Of a stretch of DNA of 64,000 bases, positions 1 to 8,137 are shown one piece after another. The first letter of the stretch is position 1; the number at the start of each line of letters is the position of its first letter. The notes beneath the pieces are model-generated. The model was not told the DNA's origin. It searched no databases and worked only from the letters and a program-made list of their open reading frames with translations. The DNA comes from Brevibacterium moorei (GTDB lineage: Bacteria; Actinomycetota; Actinomycetes; Actinomycetales; Brevibacteriaceae), in assembly GCF_024580735.1 (NCBI RefSeq), contig NZ_JANIJX010000011.1, forward strand, positions 1 to 64,000, written 5' to 3'. The translations under genes and the position numbers were made by a program.

Positions 1-64
1 ACGCCCCAGAGGATTCCTCAACGATCCGAAATACACGCATCGACCCGAGATGGACACGAAGTCA

Positions 65-123
65 TGAGACATCAATGGACACACCTGGTTGAGACATCAC
101 GTGGCCCCGATGTCCTGAGACAT
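65..123. repeat. Three TGAGACAT direct repeats
   Basis: TGAGACAT occurs at 65-72, 90-97 and 116-123, spaced 25 and 26 bp, in a stretch with no convincing gene. Two copies extend to TGAGACATCA. The same octamer recurs as an inverted pair at 51419-51475. Similar repeats occur, from memory, near ends of actinobacterial IS481/IS3-type elements, so this may be the edge of an element lying left of the window. No transposase is visible here. Confidence 0.45.
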
Positions 124-151
124 GACACACGGCAGCGCTGCATGAACCGGC

Positions 152-180
152 CACTCGATGCGAACGTGGAACATCGAGTG
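152..180 (-). terminator. Hairpin after the MHS transporter gene
   Basis: CACTCGATG (152-160) and CATCGAGTG (172-180) form a perfect 9-bp stem with an 11-nt loop, 9 bp past the stop codon of the leftward transporter gene. There is no U-tract, as is common for actinobacterial hairpins. Terminator function is inferred from position. Confidence 0.6.
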
Positions 181-188
181 TTCCCGCG

Positions 189-1553
189 CTATTCGCGCTG
201 CGCATCGGGCAGTTGCGTCCCGCGCAGCGAGGCCCCCGTGGTCTCCTTCATGAAGACGGTGGCCACCAGCCCGATCAGGCAGGCGCCCATCATGTAGAAG
301 GCCGGGACCAGGGGATTGCCCGTGGCCGAGATCAACGCGTCGTTGGCGGCCGGCGCGGTGCCGCCGAACACCGCGGTCGACACGTTGTAGGAGATCGCGA
401 AGCCCGCGAACCTGACCTGCGCGGGGAACATGGCGGGGAAGGTCGCCGAGATCGTCGACAGCTGCGGGATGTAGAGCAGCCCCAGTACCGCGAAGCCCAA
501 CAGTGCGAACCAGAAGCCCTGCGCGATCAACAGGTACATGGGCACGGAGAAGACGAACAGCCCGATCAGCGAGAAGTACCAGACCGGCTTGCGCCCGACG
601 CGGTCGGAGAGCCTCCCGCCGAAGGGGATCACGACCATCATCGCCGCCTGGGCCAGGAACATGACCGTCAGGGAGGTCTGGGTCGACATCCCCACCTGGT
701 TCTCCAGATAGGTGGGCATATAGGTCAGCAGGGTGTAGTTGACGACGTTGACGGCCACCACCATTCCGGCCAGGATCAGCAGCTGCCGCCAGTGCTGGGT
801 GAACAGGATCCGGAACACTCCGCCGACCTTCTCGTCCGCGCCGGCCTCCGTGAGCTCCTGGAACACCGGTGATTCGTCCAGGCGCAGCCGCAGGTACAGG
901 CCGATCAGGCCCAGCACACCGGCCAGCAGGAAGGGCACGCGCCAGCCCCAGGCCATCATCGCCTCGTTGCCGATCGTCAGCTCGCCGAGCAGCACGATGA
1001 GCGAGCCCAGGGCCATCCCGGCCAGGGTGCCGAACTCCAGGAAACTGCCGAAGAAGCCGCGGCGCCGCTTCGGGGCGTATTCGGCCATGAAGGTCGCGGC
1101 GCCCCCGTATTCCCCGCCCGAGGAGAAGCCCTGGACGATGCGCAGGACGACCAGCAGGATGGGCGCCCAGATGCCGACCGTGTCGTGGGTCGGCAGCAGG
1201 CCGATGCAGAAGGTGGAGCCGGCCATCAGCAGGATGGTCAGCGACAGTACGTGTCGCCGCCCGATCCTATCGCCCATCGGGCCCCAGAACACGCCGCCCA
1301 GGGGACGGACGACGAAGGAGAATGCAAAGGTCAACAGGGTCAGGACGGTGCCGTAGGCCCCGGGGAAGAAGTGCGGGGTGATGTAGGCGACGGACACCGC
1401 GAACAGGCTGTAGTCGAACCACTCCGTGGCGTTTCCGATGGCCGAGGCGGCAGTCGCCTTGCGCACCGTGGCCGGATCGGGTCCGGTGGGTGGCGCGGGT
1501 GCGGGCCCTGTTGGGTTGTGGGGACCGGGTGAGGTCTGTGAAGCCGATGTCAT
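189..1553 (-). CDS. MHS-family MFS transporter (ProP-like)
   Basis: Product of 454 aa, close to the usual length for the metabolite:H+ symporter branch of the major facilitator superfamily (ProP, KgtP, ShiA). These proteins import small organic acids, betaines or aromatic acids at the inner membrane with protons. Visible family marks are GNATEWFDY in the first helix, RPLGGVFWGPMGDRIGRR after helix 2, the helix 4-5 region RIVQGFSSGGEYGGAATF, and a second-half loop GGRLSDRVGRKP. About 12 hydrophobic segments are present. I chose the ATG at 1553 because AGGAGG sits about 9 bases upstream; an in-frame extension to 1682 has no ribosome site and a proline-rich, non-membrane character. The gene is alone on its strand. 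The substrate cannot be read from the sequence. Confidence 0.9.
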   Translation of the reverse strand: MTSASQTSPGPHNPTGPAPAPPTGPDPATVRKATAASAIGNATEWFDYSLFAVSVAYITPHFFPGAYGTVLTLLTFAFSFVVRPLGGVFWGPMGDRIGRRHVLSLTILLMAGSTFCIGLLPTHDTVGIWAPILLVVLRIVQGFSSGGEYGGAATFMAEYAPKRRRGFFGSFLEFGTLAGMALGSLIVLLGELTIGNEAMMAWGWRVPFLLAGVLGLIGLYLRLRLDESPVFQELTEAGADEKVGGVFRILFTQHWRQLLILAGMVVAVNVVNYTLLTYMPTYLENQVGMSTQTSLTVMFLAQAAMMVVIPFGGRLSDRVGRKPVWYFSLIGLFVFSVPMYLLIAQGFWFALLGFAVLGLLYIPQLSTISATFPAMFPAQVRFAGFAISYNVSTAVFGGTAPAANDALISATGNPLVPAFYMMGACLIGLVATVFMKETTGASLRGTQLPDAQRE

Positions 1554-1731
1554 TGTGTCCGAACCTCCTGTCGTGGAGTTCGAACCCGGGCGGGGCCGAC
1601 GCGGGGCGACCGTGTCCAGGCGATCGCCAGGAGCCGGCCGTGGCACGGGTCCTGCGTGCTGAAACGCCATCCACGCTAACAAGGCGTCTTGTCGGTGTCC
1701 ACCGCCGCGTTCAGCCGTCCCGCTCGGTTCT

Positions 1732-2046
1732 TCAGCTCAGTCGTTCGACCTCGACGAAGACGACGTCCGGATCGCCCGGCCCGCCGGGGTTCGCGCACAT
1801 GTGTTCCTGGCCGGCGGTCCGCGTGTAGCTCACGCCGGGTTCCATCACGGCGTCCAGTTCGGTGCCGTCGGCCTGGGTGACGTGCATGGTGGCGGCGTTG
1901 ACGGGCACCACGACGTAGTCGAACTCGTGCAGGTGCATGGGGATGTGCCCGCCCGGTTCGATCGTCCAGCGCGTGGCGCGGAACCTCTCATTGTCGATCT
2001 GGACCTCGCCGGTCGAGCCGGTTCCCGCATCGATGATCTCGCTCAT
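1732..2046 (-). CDS. Small cupin-domain protein
   Basis: About 104 aa, a single cupin barrel. The metal-site motif is recognisable as PGGHIPMHLHEFDYVVVPV, giving the two His and the Glu of motif 1, and a second motif around AGQEHMCANPG. Such proteins bind a metal and act as small isomerases, dioxygenases or sensors; no substrate can be assigned. The ATG at 2046 is taken as start; a GTG at 2064 adds six residues and has a similarly weak ribosome site. The gene begins 24 bp after the stop of the FAD oxidoreductase gene on the same strand, so the two are probably co-transcribed, which suggests a related substrate. Confidence 0.75.
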   Translation of the reverse strand: MSEIIDAGTGSTGEVQIDNERFRATRWTIEPGGHIPMHLHEFDYVVVPVNAATMHVTQADGTELDAVMEPGVSYTRTAGQEHMCANPGGPGDPDVVFVEVERLS

Positions 2047-2070
2047 GGACCCATCTTCGCGCACCCGCCC

Positions 2071-3690
2071 TCAGAGACCGAGGTGGGGGGTGGGGAGGTG
2101 GTAGTCGTGCTCCAGCGCGGACAGGGCCGCGTACCAACCGGGCAGGCCCGTCACCCCGGGGCCCGGGGGCGTGGCCGAGGATCCCAGGTAGATACCCGCG
2201 CCCGAACTCGCGCCCAAGCCACCACCCCGGGCAGGTATGCGCCAGGGGTCCCCGGAGAGCACCGGACGGGCCAGCAGTTGGCGCATGGTCACGGCACCGG
2301 CGCTGAAGTCCCCGCCCACGTAGTTCTCGTTATAGGCCTCGAGCTCGGCGGCGGTCGTCACCCGCATGTCCACGATGCGGTCGGTGAACCCGGGGGCGAA
2401 GCGCTCGATCTGCGCCACCACCTGCCGCGACACGTCCACCATGGACCCGGCCGGCACGTGCGTATAGCTCCATACCGCGTGCACCCCGGCCGGATTGCGC
2501 CCCGGATCGAAGGCCGTTGGCTGGGCCAGCAGCACATAGGGCCGGCCCGGGTGGCGGCCGCGGGCCACGGTGCGCTCGGCCGTGGCGGCCTCGGCGCGGG
2601 TGCCGCCCAGGTGCACCGTGGGCGCCTGGTGCACCCGCTCATCGGCCCAGGGGATCGGCCCGTCGAGCACGAAGTCGACCTTCGTCGCCCCGTTGCCGAA
2701 GCGCTGGCGCCGCAGCGCGCGCCGGTAGCCGGCCGGCAGCGCGTCCCCGGCGATGGCCTCGAGCCCGGCGGCCGAGGTGTCGAACACCTTGACGTGGAAA
2801 CCGGCTAGTTCGTCCAATCCGGTCACCTGGTGGCCGGTCTCGATCACCCCGCCGTGGGCCAGCAGGTCGGCGGCCAGGGCGTCGGTGATCGCGCGGGAGC
2901 CGCCGATGGGCACCGGCCAGCCGCTCGCGTGCCCCAGTGCGCCGAGCATCACGCCCACGGCCGCGGTGGCCAGGGACGGCATGGTCCCGATGCTGTGGGT
3001 CGCGACTCCGGAGATCAGCGCCGGCGCCGCGTCCTCGGCGAAGCGCAGGTTCCACAGGTGGGTGCCCTGTTCGAGCGTGCGCAGCCCGGTCGCCAGGGTT
3101 CCGGCCGCGGCCCCGCGGATGCCGGACCCAAGGTTCACGGCAGCAGCGCCGAGCCCTCCGCCCACGCTCGGGTCCGAGCCCTCCGTCCCGGGCAGGCGGA
3201 GGTGTGCGGGGCCGGGCCCGGTGCCCGGGATCCGCAGCATCGAGCCGCCCAGTCCGAAGTCCAGCACTTCTTCCAGATGTTCCAGCAGGGGCCGGTAATA
3301 GCGGGCGTAGGAGGGGCCGTCGACGCCCAGTTCCGCCACCGTGCGGCCGAGGTCCCGGTAGGCGATCGCGGCGGGCCGACCCGCCCCGCGCGCCGCGGCT
3401 CGGCCCGGGCTATCGTCCAGGGGATTGGCGTAGGAGGCGACGGGGACCGCGAAGTCCATCCGGCGGGTCAGCTCGAAGGCGCGGAAGAATCCTGTGGCCA
3501 GCGCCATCGGGTGGATCGCCGAGCACACATCGTGGAGCACCCCCGGTGCCACGAGCTCCCTGGTCCGGGTGCCGCCGCCGATCGTGTCGGCGGTTTCGAA
3601 GACGGTCACCGGCACCCCGGCGCGGGCCAGGGTGACGGCGGCTGCCAGGCCATTGGGCCCGGCGCCGACGACCGCGGCGTTATCTACCAT
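2071..3690 (-). CDS. FAD-dependent oxidoreductase, phytoene-desaturase/NAD(P)/FAD type
   Basis: 539 aa. The N-terminus carries a dinucleotide-binding motif, VVGAGPNGLAAAVTLARAG, followed by the FAD-ribose acidic residue (VFETADTIGGGTRTREL), typical of CrtI-like/NAD(P)-FAD proteins. The C-terminal FAD motif region includes GLGASSGAGIYLG and GLPGWYAALSALEHDY. These enzymes desaturate or isomerise lipophilic or polyene substrates, but many homologues in non-carotenogenic bacteria have unknown roles. No carotenoid synthase lies nearby, so the CrtI name should not be applied. The start is ATG 3690, directly before the glycine-rich motif; a longer open frame upstream has no family-like sequence. 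It is followed by the cupin gene on the same strand. Confidence 0.8.
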   Translation of the reverse strand: MVDNAAVVGAGPNGLAAAVTLARAGVPVTVFETADTIGGGTRTRELVAPGVLHDVCSAIHPMALATGFFRAFELTRRMDFAVPVASYANPLDDSPGRAAARGAGRPAAIAYRDLGRTVAELGVDGPSYARYYRPLLEHLEEVLDFGLGGSMLRIPGTGPGPAHLRLPGTEGSDPSVGGGLGAAAVNLGSGIRGAAAGTLATGLRTLEQGTHLWNLRFAEDAAPALISGVATHSIGTMPSLATAAVGVMLGALGHASGWPVPIGGSRAITDALAADLLAHGGVIETGHQVTGLDELAGFHVKVFDTSAAGLEAIAGDALPAGYRRALRRQRFGNGATKVDFVLDGPIPWADERVHQAPTVHLGGTRAEAATAERTVARGRHPGRPYVLLAQPTAFDPGRNPAGVHAVWSYTHVPAGSMVDVSRQVVAQIERFAPGFTDRIVDMRVTTAAELEAYNENYVGGDFSAGAVTMRQLLARPVLSGDPWRIPARGGGLGASSGAGIYLGSSATPPGPGVTGLPGWYAALSALEHDYHLPTPHLGL

Positions 3691-3857
3691 GGTGTCTAAC
3701 CTAGTGGATGCCGGGCCCCGGAGCGCGAAGTTCACCCGGCCTGCGTCTGACCCTCGTCCGGTCCGCGTCCCGCGTCCGCGCCGGGGTGCCACCGGGCCGT
3801 GTAACGTGCAAGCCGATGGCGTCCAGTGTTCATCACATGTCCTTGAGGAGAAGCGCA

Positions 3858-4805
3858 GTGAACTCAGAACAGCCGGAGTCCGCTCGGCCCGGTGAGTCCA
3901 GCGGGGCCCAGACTGCAGCGGCTGCAGATGACACGGCCGAAGCGACTGCGACTGCGACCGCAGTCGCAACCGCGACTGCGACCGCGGCAGATGGTCCCGG
4001 CGACCCGGCCCCGCGCCGCAAGACCTGGGTCCGCATCGTCGCCTGGCTCGCGGTGCTTCTGACGGCCTGGCACATCCTGGCGTCCTTCCTGTGGATCGCC
4101 CCCTATTCCTCCAGCGCGCGCGAGGTCGTCCCTGGCAATACGCTGAGCAAGTACATGCTGCCGTTCTTCGGGCAGTCCTGGTCGGTCTTCGCCCCCGAGC
4201 CGATCAACGGCGACTATCACTTCAACGTCCGCGCGATCGTCCCCGGCGCCGATGGCAAGGACACCACCACCGGTTGGGTCAGCGCCACCGACGTGGAGAT
4301 CTCCATGATCCGCTACAACCTGGCTCCGCCGCGGGCCGGTATCCAGTCCAATGAGCTGGCCTCGGCGTACAAGGATTCCTTCGACGGGCTGACGGACAGG
4401 GAGAAGGCGATTGTGCGCGGGGACTTCACCGCCTCGAACTGGGAAGTGGGGCTGGAGGCGGCGCTGGCAGCCAAACCGGGCGCGGCCCCTGCGGCCGACA
4501 GTGGAAAATCCACCCGCCAGTCCCCGGCCGCCAAGCGCACAGAACTGGCCGCGCAGGAGCACCGCTCCACCGCCTATGCCACGCAGGTGGCCAGGGCGAT
4601 CTGGGGCGAGGACGTCAAGCGTGTGCAGTACCGGGTGTCACGGCAGAACGTGGTGCCCTTCGAGAAGCGGCACGATCCGGATGCCAAGCGGCCAGATCCC
4701 GTGGTGGTGCTGCCCGGCTGGAGGGCACCGGTCGTCGAGCAGGGACAGAATGACGAGAACTTCCGCAAGACCTTCGTGCGTGCCTACGAGAGGATGTCGA
4801 AGTGA
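3858..4805 (+). CDS. DUF5819-family membrane-anchored protein
   Basis: 315 aa from a GTG start at 3858, preceded by GAGGAG seven bases upstream. Residues 1-55 are disordered and contain an Ala-Thr run (about residues 28-44) encoded by GCGACT-type hexamer repeats. One membrane segment follows (about 60-85), then an extracytoplasmic domain including LPFFGQSWSVFAPEP, the hallmark of the DUF5819 family found beside HTTM proteins. Function is unknown. The stop overlaps the GTG start of the HTTM gene by 4 bp, so the two are translationally coupled and probably form a complex. The Ala/Pro/Lys-rich stretch near residues 205-235 looks like a linker. Confidence 0.75.
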   Translation: MNSEQPESARPGESSGAQTAAAADDTAEATATATAVATATATAADGPGDPAPRRKTWVRIVAWLAVLLTAWHILASFLWIAPYSSSAREVVPGNTLSKYMLPFFGQSWSVFAPEPINGDYHFNVRAIVPGADGKDTTTGWVSATDVEISMIRYNLAPPRAGIQSNELASAYKDSFDGLTDREKAIVRGDFTASNWEVGLEAALAAKPGAAPAADSGKSTRQSPAAKRTELAAQEHRSTAYATQVARAIWGEDVKRVQYRVSRQNVVPFEKRHDPDAKRPDPVVVLPGWRAPVVEQGQNDENFRKTFVRAYERMSK

Positions 4806-5863
4806 ACCTGTTGTCATCCATCGCGACCTTCATCGGCAGTCTGATCGCAGGACTCTGGCGGGCCTTCCGTGAGACCGTGGGCCGGATCGTGGCCTTCGTC
4901 GAGGATTGGCTCTTCACCGGTAAGAAGGCCCTGTACGGCCTGGCCGTGACCCGTATCCTGTTCGGCCTGACGGCCCTGGGGATCCTGGCGACGAACTGGA
5001 ACACCCGGCTCTACACCTTCGGCTCCGGCTCGGCCTGGAACGGCGAAATGCGCCAGCCGGTCAGTGATTTCCCCAAGATCTGGCTGTTCAGTCTGTTCCA
5101 CAATGTTGCTGGCTCGGACTTCTGGCTGACCTTCTGGTATCTGGTCCTGACGGTTCTAGCCGTGCTGTTCGTACTGGGCTGGCGCTTCCGGATCGTGCAC
5201 CCGATCTTCTTCGTACTGTGGATCGGCTTCATCGAGATGAACGATATGGTCGGCGATCAGGGTGACAATATGTTCCGCATCGCGCTGATCCTGTTGTTCT
5301 TCGCAGACCCGGCCGCCCGCTGGTCGCTCGATGCCCGGCGCCGGGCGCGCGAGGCCGCGGACCGCTCCCGGGTTCCCGCCTGGCGGCGCGCCTGGAGCGA
5401 CGAGGGGAGTTCCGGAAACCAGATCGGCACGGTTCTGCACAATCTGACCTTGGTGGCGCTGACCCTGCAGGTGGCCTTCGTCTACGCCTCGGGTGCCCTG
5501 TACAAGGCCGAGGGCGCGCCGTGGCAGCAGGGCTATGCCGTGTACAACCCGCTACACACCGCGCGGTTCGGCACCTGGCCGGTGCTGTCCGATCTGGCCA
5601 CCGCCTGGGGACCCGCGGTGGCGGCGGCGACCTGGGGCTCGATCATCCTGCAGATGACCTTCCTGCTGGCACTGCTCTCGCGCCCCACTCGGCTGGTCGG
5701 ATTGGCGGGCATCATGTTCTTCCATGTGGCCATCGGCGTGCTCATGGGTCTGCCCTGGTTCTCCCTGGCGATGATCGCGATCGACTCGATCTTCATCCGC
5801 GACGTCAGCTGGCGGCGGGTGGCCGCCGGCGTGGCCACCCGCTGGCGCGCGGCGCGCGGGTAA
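4802..5863 (+). CDS. HTTM-domain integral membrane protein
   Basis: 353 aa, polytopic. It matches the HTTM domain (the membrane part of vitamin K-dependent gamma-carboxylase-like proteins) in its N-terminal RILFGLTALG segment, the FYLVL/ADPAARWSLD region and the VYASGALYKAEGAPWQQGYAVYN stretch; only parts of the last are motif-like. Bacterial homologues are widespread and mostly uncharacterised; carboxylase activity should not be assumed. The start is the GTG at 4802, overlapping the preceding stop (GTGA). Partnering with DUF5819 is a recurring actinobacterial arrangement as I know it. A strong palindrome 13 bp past the stop likely ends transcription. Confidence 0.8.
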   Translation: MNLLSSIATFIGSLIAGLWRAFRETVGRIVAFVEDWLFTGKKALYGLAVTRILFGLTALGILATNWNTRLYTFGSGSAWNGEMRQPVSDFPKIWLFSLFHNVAGSDFWLTFWYLVLTVLAVLFVLGWRFRIVHPIFFVLWIGFIEMNDMVGDQGDNMFRIALILLFFADPAARWSLDARRRAREAADRSRVPAWRRAWSDEGSSGNQIGTVLHNLTLVALTLQVAFVYASGALYKAEGAPWQQGYAVYNPLHTARFGTWPVLSDLATAWGPAVAAATWGSIILQMTFLLALLSRPTRLVGLAGIMFFHVAIGVLMGLPWFSLAMIAIDSIFIRDVSWRRVAAGVATRWRAARG

Positions 5864-5875
5864 CGGCCCCGCATC

Positions 5876-5935
5876 TTGTACCCCCAGTCCCTTAACACCC
5901 CTGAACTCAGCGGTGATATGGGACTGGGGGTACAA
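5876..5935. repeat. 16-bp-arm palindrome, TTCAGGGGTGTTA-loop family
   Basis: Perfect arms TTGTACCCCCAGTCCC (5876-5891) and GGGACTGGGGGTACAA (5920-5935) enclose a 28-nt loop. It lies at the convergent ends of the HTTM gene and the MarR gene, and the last codons and stop of the MarR gene lie inside it. The loop, read on the minus strand, shares TTCAGGGGTGTTA-GGGACTG with the structure at 62002-62055, so this is a dispersed repeat rather than a one-off terminator. A bidirectional terminator role is inferred from position. Confidence 0.8.
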
Positions 5936-6470
5936 CATGCGTTTCGGCCAGGTGTGCATCCAGGGCTTGCAGGGTGCGGGCGGTGGTCAGGAGGTCGGTG
6001 GGGCTGGGTCCGGCACCTGCGCCTTCACCTGTTCCCAGCAGGTGTTGCCAGGCTGCTTGGATGCGGCGCAGATTGGTCCGCGCCTTGTCCGTCAGCTCCA
6101 GCCCGATCCTCCGGCCGTCCTGCGGATCCCTGGCCCGCACGACCAGGCCCAGCTCTTCGAGTCTGCGCACGGCCACCGAGGTGTTCGAGCGCTGGATCCG
6201 CAGATTCTGGGCCAGGGCCGAGGGCGCGATGCCCGGGTTGCGCTGAATGCTCTGCAGCACCAGGGTCTCCAGGGGCGTCAGCGGGTCCAGTCCGTCGTCG
6301 GCCGGCACCCGGGCGGAGAGTTTGCGCGCCAGGTGCTGCACGGCCTCGGCGATGTCGACCAGAGCAGAGGCGTCCTCAGCCGACTCTGCGTGAGGGGCCG
6401 AGGCGGTCCCAGCTCCCGTTGCTCCCGTGGCGTCGGCTGGGTCACTTCCGCTTACGCGCTGCGTGTTCAT
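5907..6470 (-). CDS. MarR-family transcriptional regulator
   Basis: 187 aa. A low-complexity N-terminus (about 1-35) precedes a MarR winged helix: the recognition part is APSALAQNLRIQRSNTSVAV, followed by the wing VVRARDPQDGRRIGLELTDKA. MarR dimers usually repress their own gene and an adjacent transporter and are released by small phenolic or lipophilic ligands. It is divergent from the Bcr/CflA-type exporter at 6602, the classic regulator-efflux pair. The C-terminal residues are encoded by one arm of a repeat palindrome, so that tail may have been acquired by repeat insertion. Confidence 0.88.
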   Translation of the reverse strand: MNTQRVSGSDPADATGATGAGTASAPHAESAEDASALVDIAEAVQHLARKLSARVPADDGLDPLTPLETLVLQSIQRNPGIAPSALAQNLRIQRSNTSVAVRRLEELGLVVRARDPQDGRRIGLELTDKARTNLRRIQAAWQHLLGTGEGAGAGPSPTDLLTTARTLQALDAHLAETHVVPPVPYHR

Positions 6471-6473
6471 GTG

Positions 6474-6506
6474 TTAGATTCTAAGCTTGAATTGGTTGTT
6501 AAACCA
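6474..6506. promoter_or_regulatory. Candidate MarR operators
   Basis: Two short palindromes lie just upstream of the MarR start: TTAGATTCTAA (6474-6484) and TGGTTGTTAAACCA (6493-6506). The region is markedly AT-rich against its surroundings and lies between divergent regulator and exporter genes, where a MarR operator is expected. The assignment rests on symmetry and position only. Confidence 0.5.
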
Positions 6507-6601
6507 TAACCATCTAGCGTGATTCCCACTGCCGACTCCTGCAGTGGCTCCCACGCGCTCTCTCATCCGCCGCATCCGACGGAACACCGTCGAAAGGCAT
6601 C

Positions 6602-7864
6602 ATGAACCACCCCACCACGGCGTCCGGGACTGTGACCCGGCTCAGCGTCATCGGCCTGATCACCCTGGCCGTCCTCAACGCGGCCGCGCCCCTGAGCACC
6701 GACCTCTACCTGTCCGCCCTGCCGGATATGGTCACCGATCTGCACACCACCACGACTGGCGCGCAGCTGTCCCTGACCGCATTCCTGCTGGGCTCCGGCG
6801 TGGGCCAGGTGATCTTCGGACCGTGGTCGGACCGCAAGGGCAGGATGGTCCCGCTGGTCTCCGGCCTGGTGCTCTACCTGGTCGCCAGCATCGTGTCGGT
6901 GTGCGCGCCCAGCGTGGCCGTGCTCGTCATCGCGCGCCTCCTGCAGGGCATCGGCGCCTCGTCCGGCATGGTGATCGGCCGTGCGATGATCCTCGACCTC
7001 CAGACCGGTGCTGCCGCTGCCAAGGCGCTCAACGTCATGGTCCTGATCGGCGGGGTGGCCCCCGTCATCGCCCCGCTGCTGGGGTCCACCCTGGCCGCTT
7101 CCCTGGGCTGGCGCGGCCTGCTGGCGATCGTCGCGGCGCTGGCCGCCGTCGTGCTCATCATGACCTTCGCGTTCCTGCGCGAATCCCTGCCGGCCGAGGT
7201 CCGGGCCGAGCGCCTGGCGAACAAGCAGCCGGGCGCCTCGAAGGCCCTGGGTCGGCGTCACTTCGTGGGCAATCTGCTGTCCTTCGGCTTCGCGATGGGC
7301 GTGCTCATGGGCTATATCTCCGCCTCCCCGTTCATCTACCAGCAGATGATCGGCATGGGGCATGTCGCCTACGGCCTGATGTTCGCGGTCAACGCTGTGG
7401 GCATGATGATCGGCGGGGCGATCGCCGGCAAGCTGGCCGGGAAGTTCCCGTTGCGCCGCGTCACGCTGATCGGCGAGCTCATCAGCGCCGTGGGCATCCT
7501 GGCCGTCGTCGTTCTGACAGTGGTGGGTGCGCCGGCCGTGACGCTCATCGTCCCGCTGTTCGTCGCAATCGCTCCGCTGGGTCTGGTGCTGGGCAACTCC
7601 ACGGCACTGGCCATGGGAGAGGTCCCCGCCGGGTCCACTGGAATGGCCTCGGCCCTGTTGGGGCTGCTGCAGTTCGTCATCGCCGGTGTGGCATCAGGCC
7701 TGGTGGGCATCGCCGGCGAATCCACCCTGCCGCTGGCCATCATCATGGCCGTCTCCATCATCGTGGCGCTGACGGGGCTGCTGTCCGGCCGCCACGCGAA
7801 GGGCGAGTTCGATCCGGGCACCGTGGTGGAGCGTCCGGCGACCCGCGAGACCCTGGCGGACTGA
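6602..7864 (+). CDS. Bcr/CflA-type multidrug efflux MFS transporter
   Basis: 420 aa with 12 predicted membrane helices. Typical drug:H+ antiporter-1 marks are LSTDLYLSALPDM at the end of helix 1, FGPWSDRKGRMVPL after helix 2 (motif A, GxxSDRxGRR), the RLLQGIGASSGMVIGRAM stretch and the helix 5 motif C-like GGVAPVIAPLLGS. Bcr/CflA proteins export bicyclomycin, sulfonamides or other small drugs, and some export cysteine. The start is ATG 6602, preceded by GAAAGG. It is probably controlled by the divergent MarR gene. Confidence 0.88.
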   Translation: MNHPTTASGTVTRLSVIGLITLAVLNAAAPLSTDLYLSALPDMVTDLHTTTTGAQLSLTAFLLGSGVGQVIFGPWSDRKGRMVPLVSGLVLYLVASIVSVCAPSVAVLVIARLLQGIGASSGMVIGRAMILDLQTGAAAAKALNVMVLIGGVAPVIAPLLGSTLAASLGWRGLLAIVAALAAVVLIMTFAFLRESLPAEVRAERLANKQPGASKALGRRHFVGNLLSFGFAMGVLMGYISASPFIYQQMIGMGHVAYGLMFAVNAVGMMIGGAIAGKLAGKFPLRRVTLIGELISAVGILAVVVLTVVGAPAVTLIVPLFVAIAPLGLVLGNSTALAMGEVPAGSTGMASALLGLLQFVIAGVASGLVGIAGESTLPLAIIMAVSIIVALTGLLSGRHAKGEFDPGTVVERPATRETLAD

Positions 7865-7888
7865 GGCGGGCGGACTGAAGCACGTCCA

Positions 7889-7953
7889 TAGACACCACCT
7901 TGGCGCGCGGATTACCTGCTGCAGCAAGTCATTCGCGCGCTGAAGTGGTGTTT
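7889..7953. terminator. Imperfect 65-bp palindrome after the exporter gene
   Basis: The arms read ACACCAC-TT-GCGCGCG-AT-AC-TGC on both sides of a CTGCAG centre, with scattered mismatches. It starts 25 bp past the exporter stop and about 185 bp before the mevalonate operon. Probably a terminator isolating the two units. Confidence 0.6.
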
Positions 7954-8137
7954 ACGGTGTCCGGGCGCTGTCTGTGCCGCGCTGCGTAGCGGTACCCGCC
8001 AGGGCCGCCTGTGATGAAGGCCTCTTGGACAGCCGCAGGGAGGGTTCAGGGCCGGTGCGTACACTGGGACAGTTGAAGAACCAGTCGTCTGTCGCCCTGG
8101 GCTCGGGCCCAGACCGCAGTTGGAAGGAAAGGGCCGG

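Noticed and set aside
2071-3690. Naming the FAD oxidoreductase a carotenoid desaturase (crtI).
   Set aside because: No phytoene synthase or other carotenoid genes are nearby and the family covers many unrelated reactions.
1801-3699. Several plus-strand frames opposite the cupin and FAD oxidoreductase genes.
   Set aside because: They lack ribosome sites and domains and mirror well-supported minus-strand genes.
8022-8065. A sigma70-type promoter (TTGGAC/TACACT) before the mevalonate operon.
   Set aside because: The spacing between the two boxes is about 29 bp, far from the usual 17, so I do not list it.
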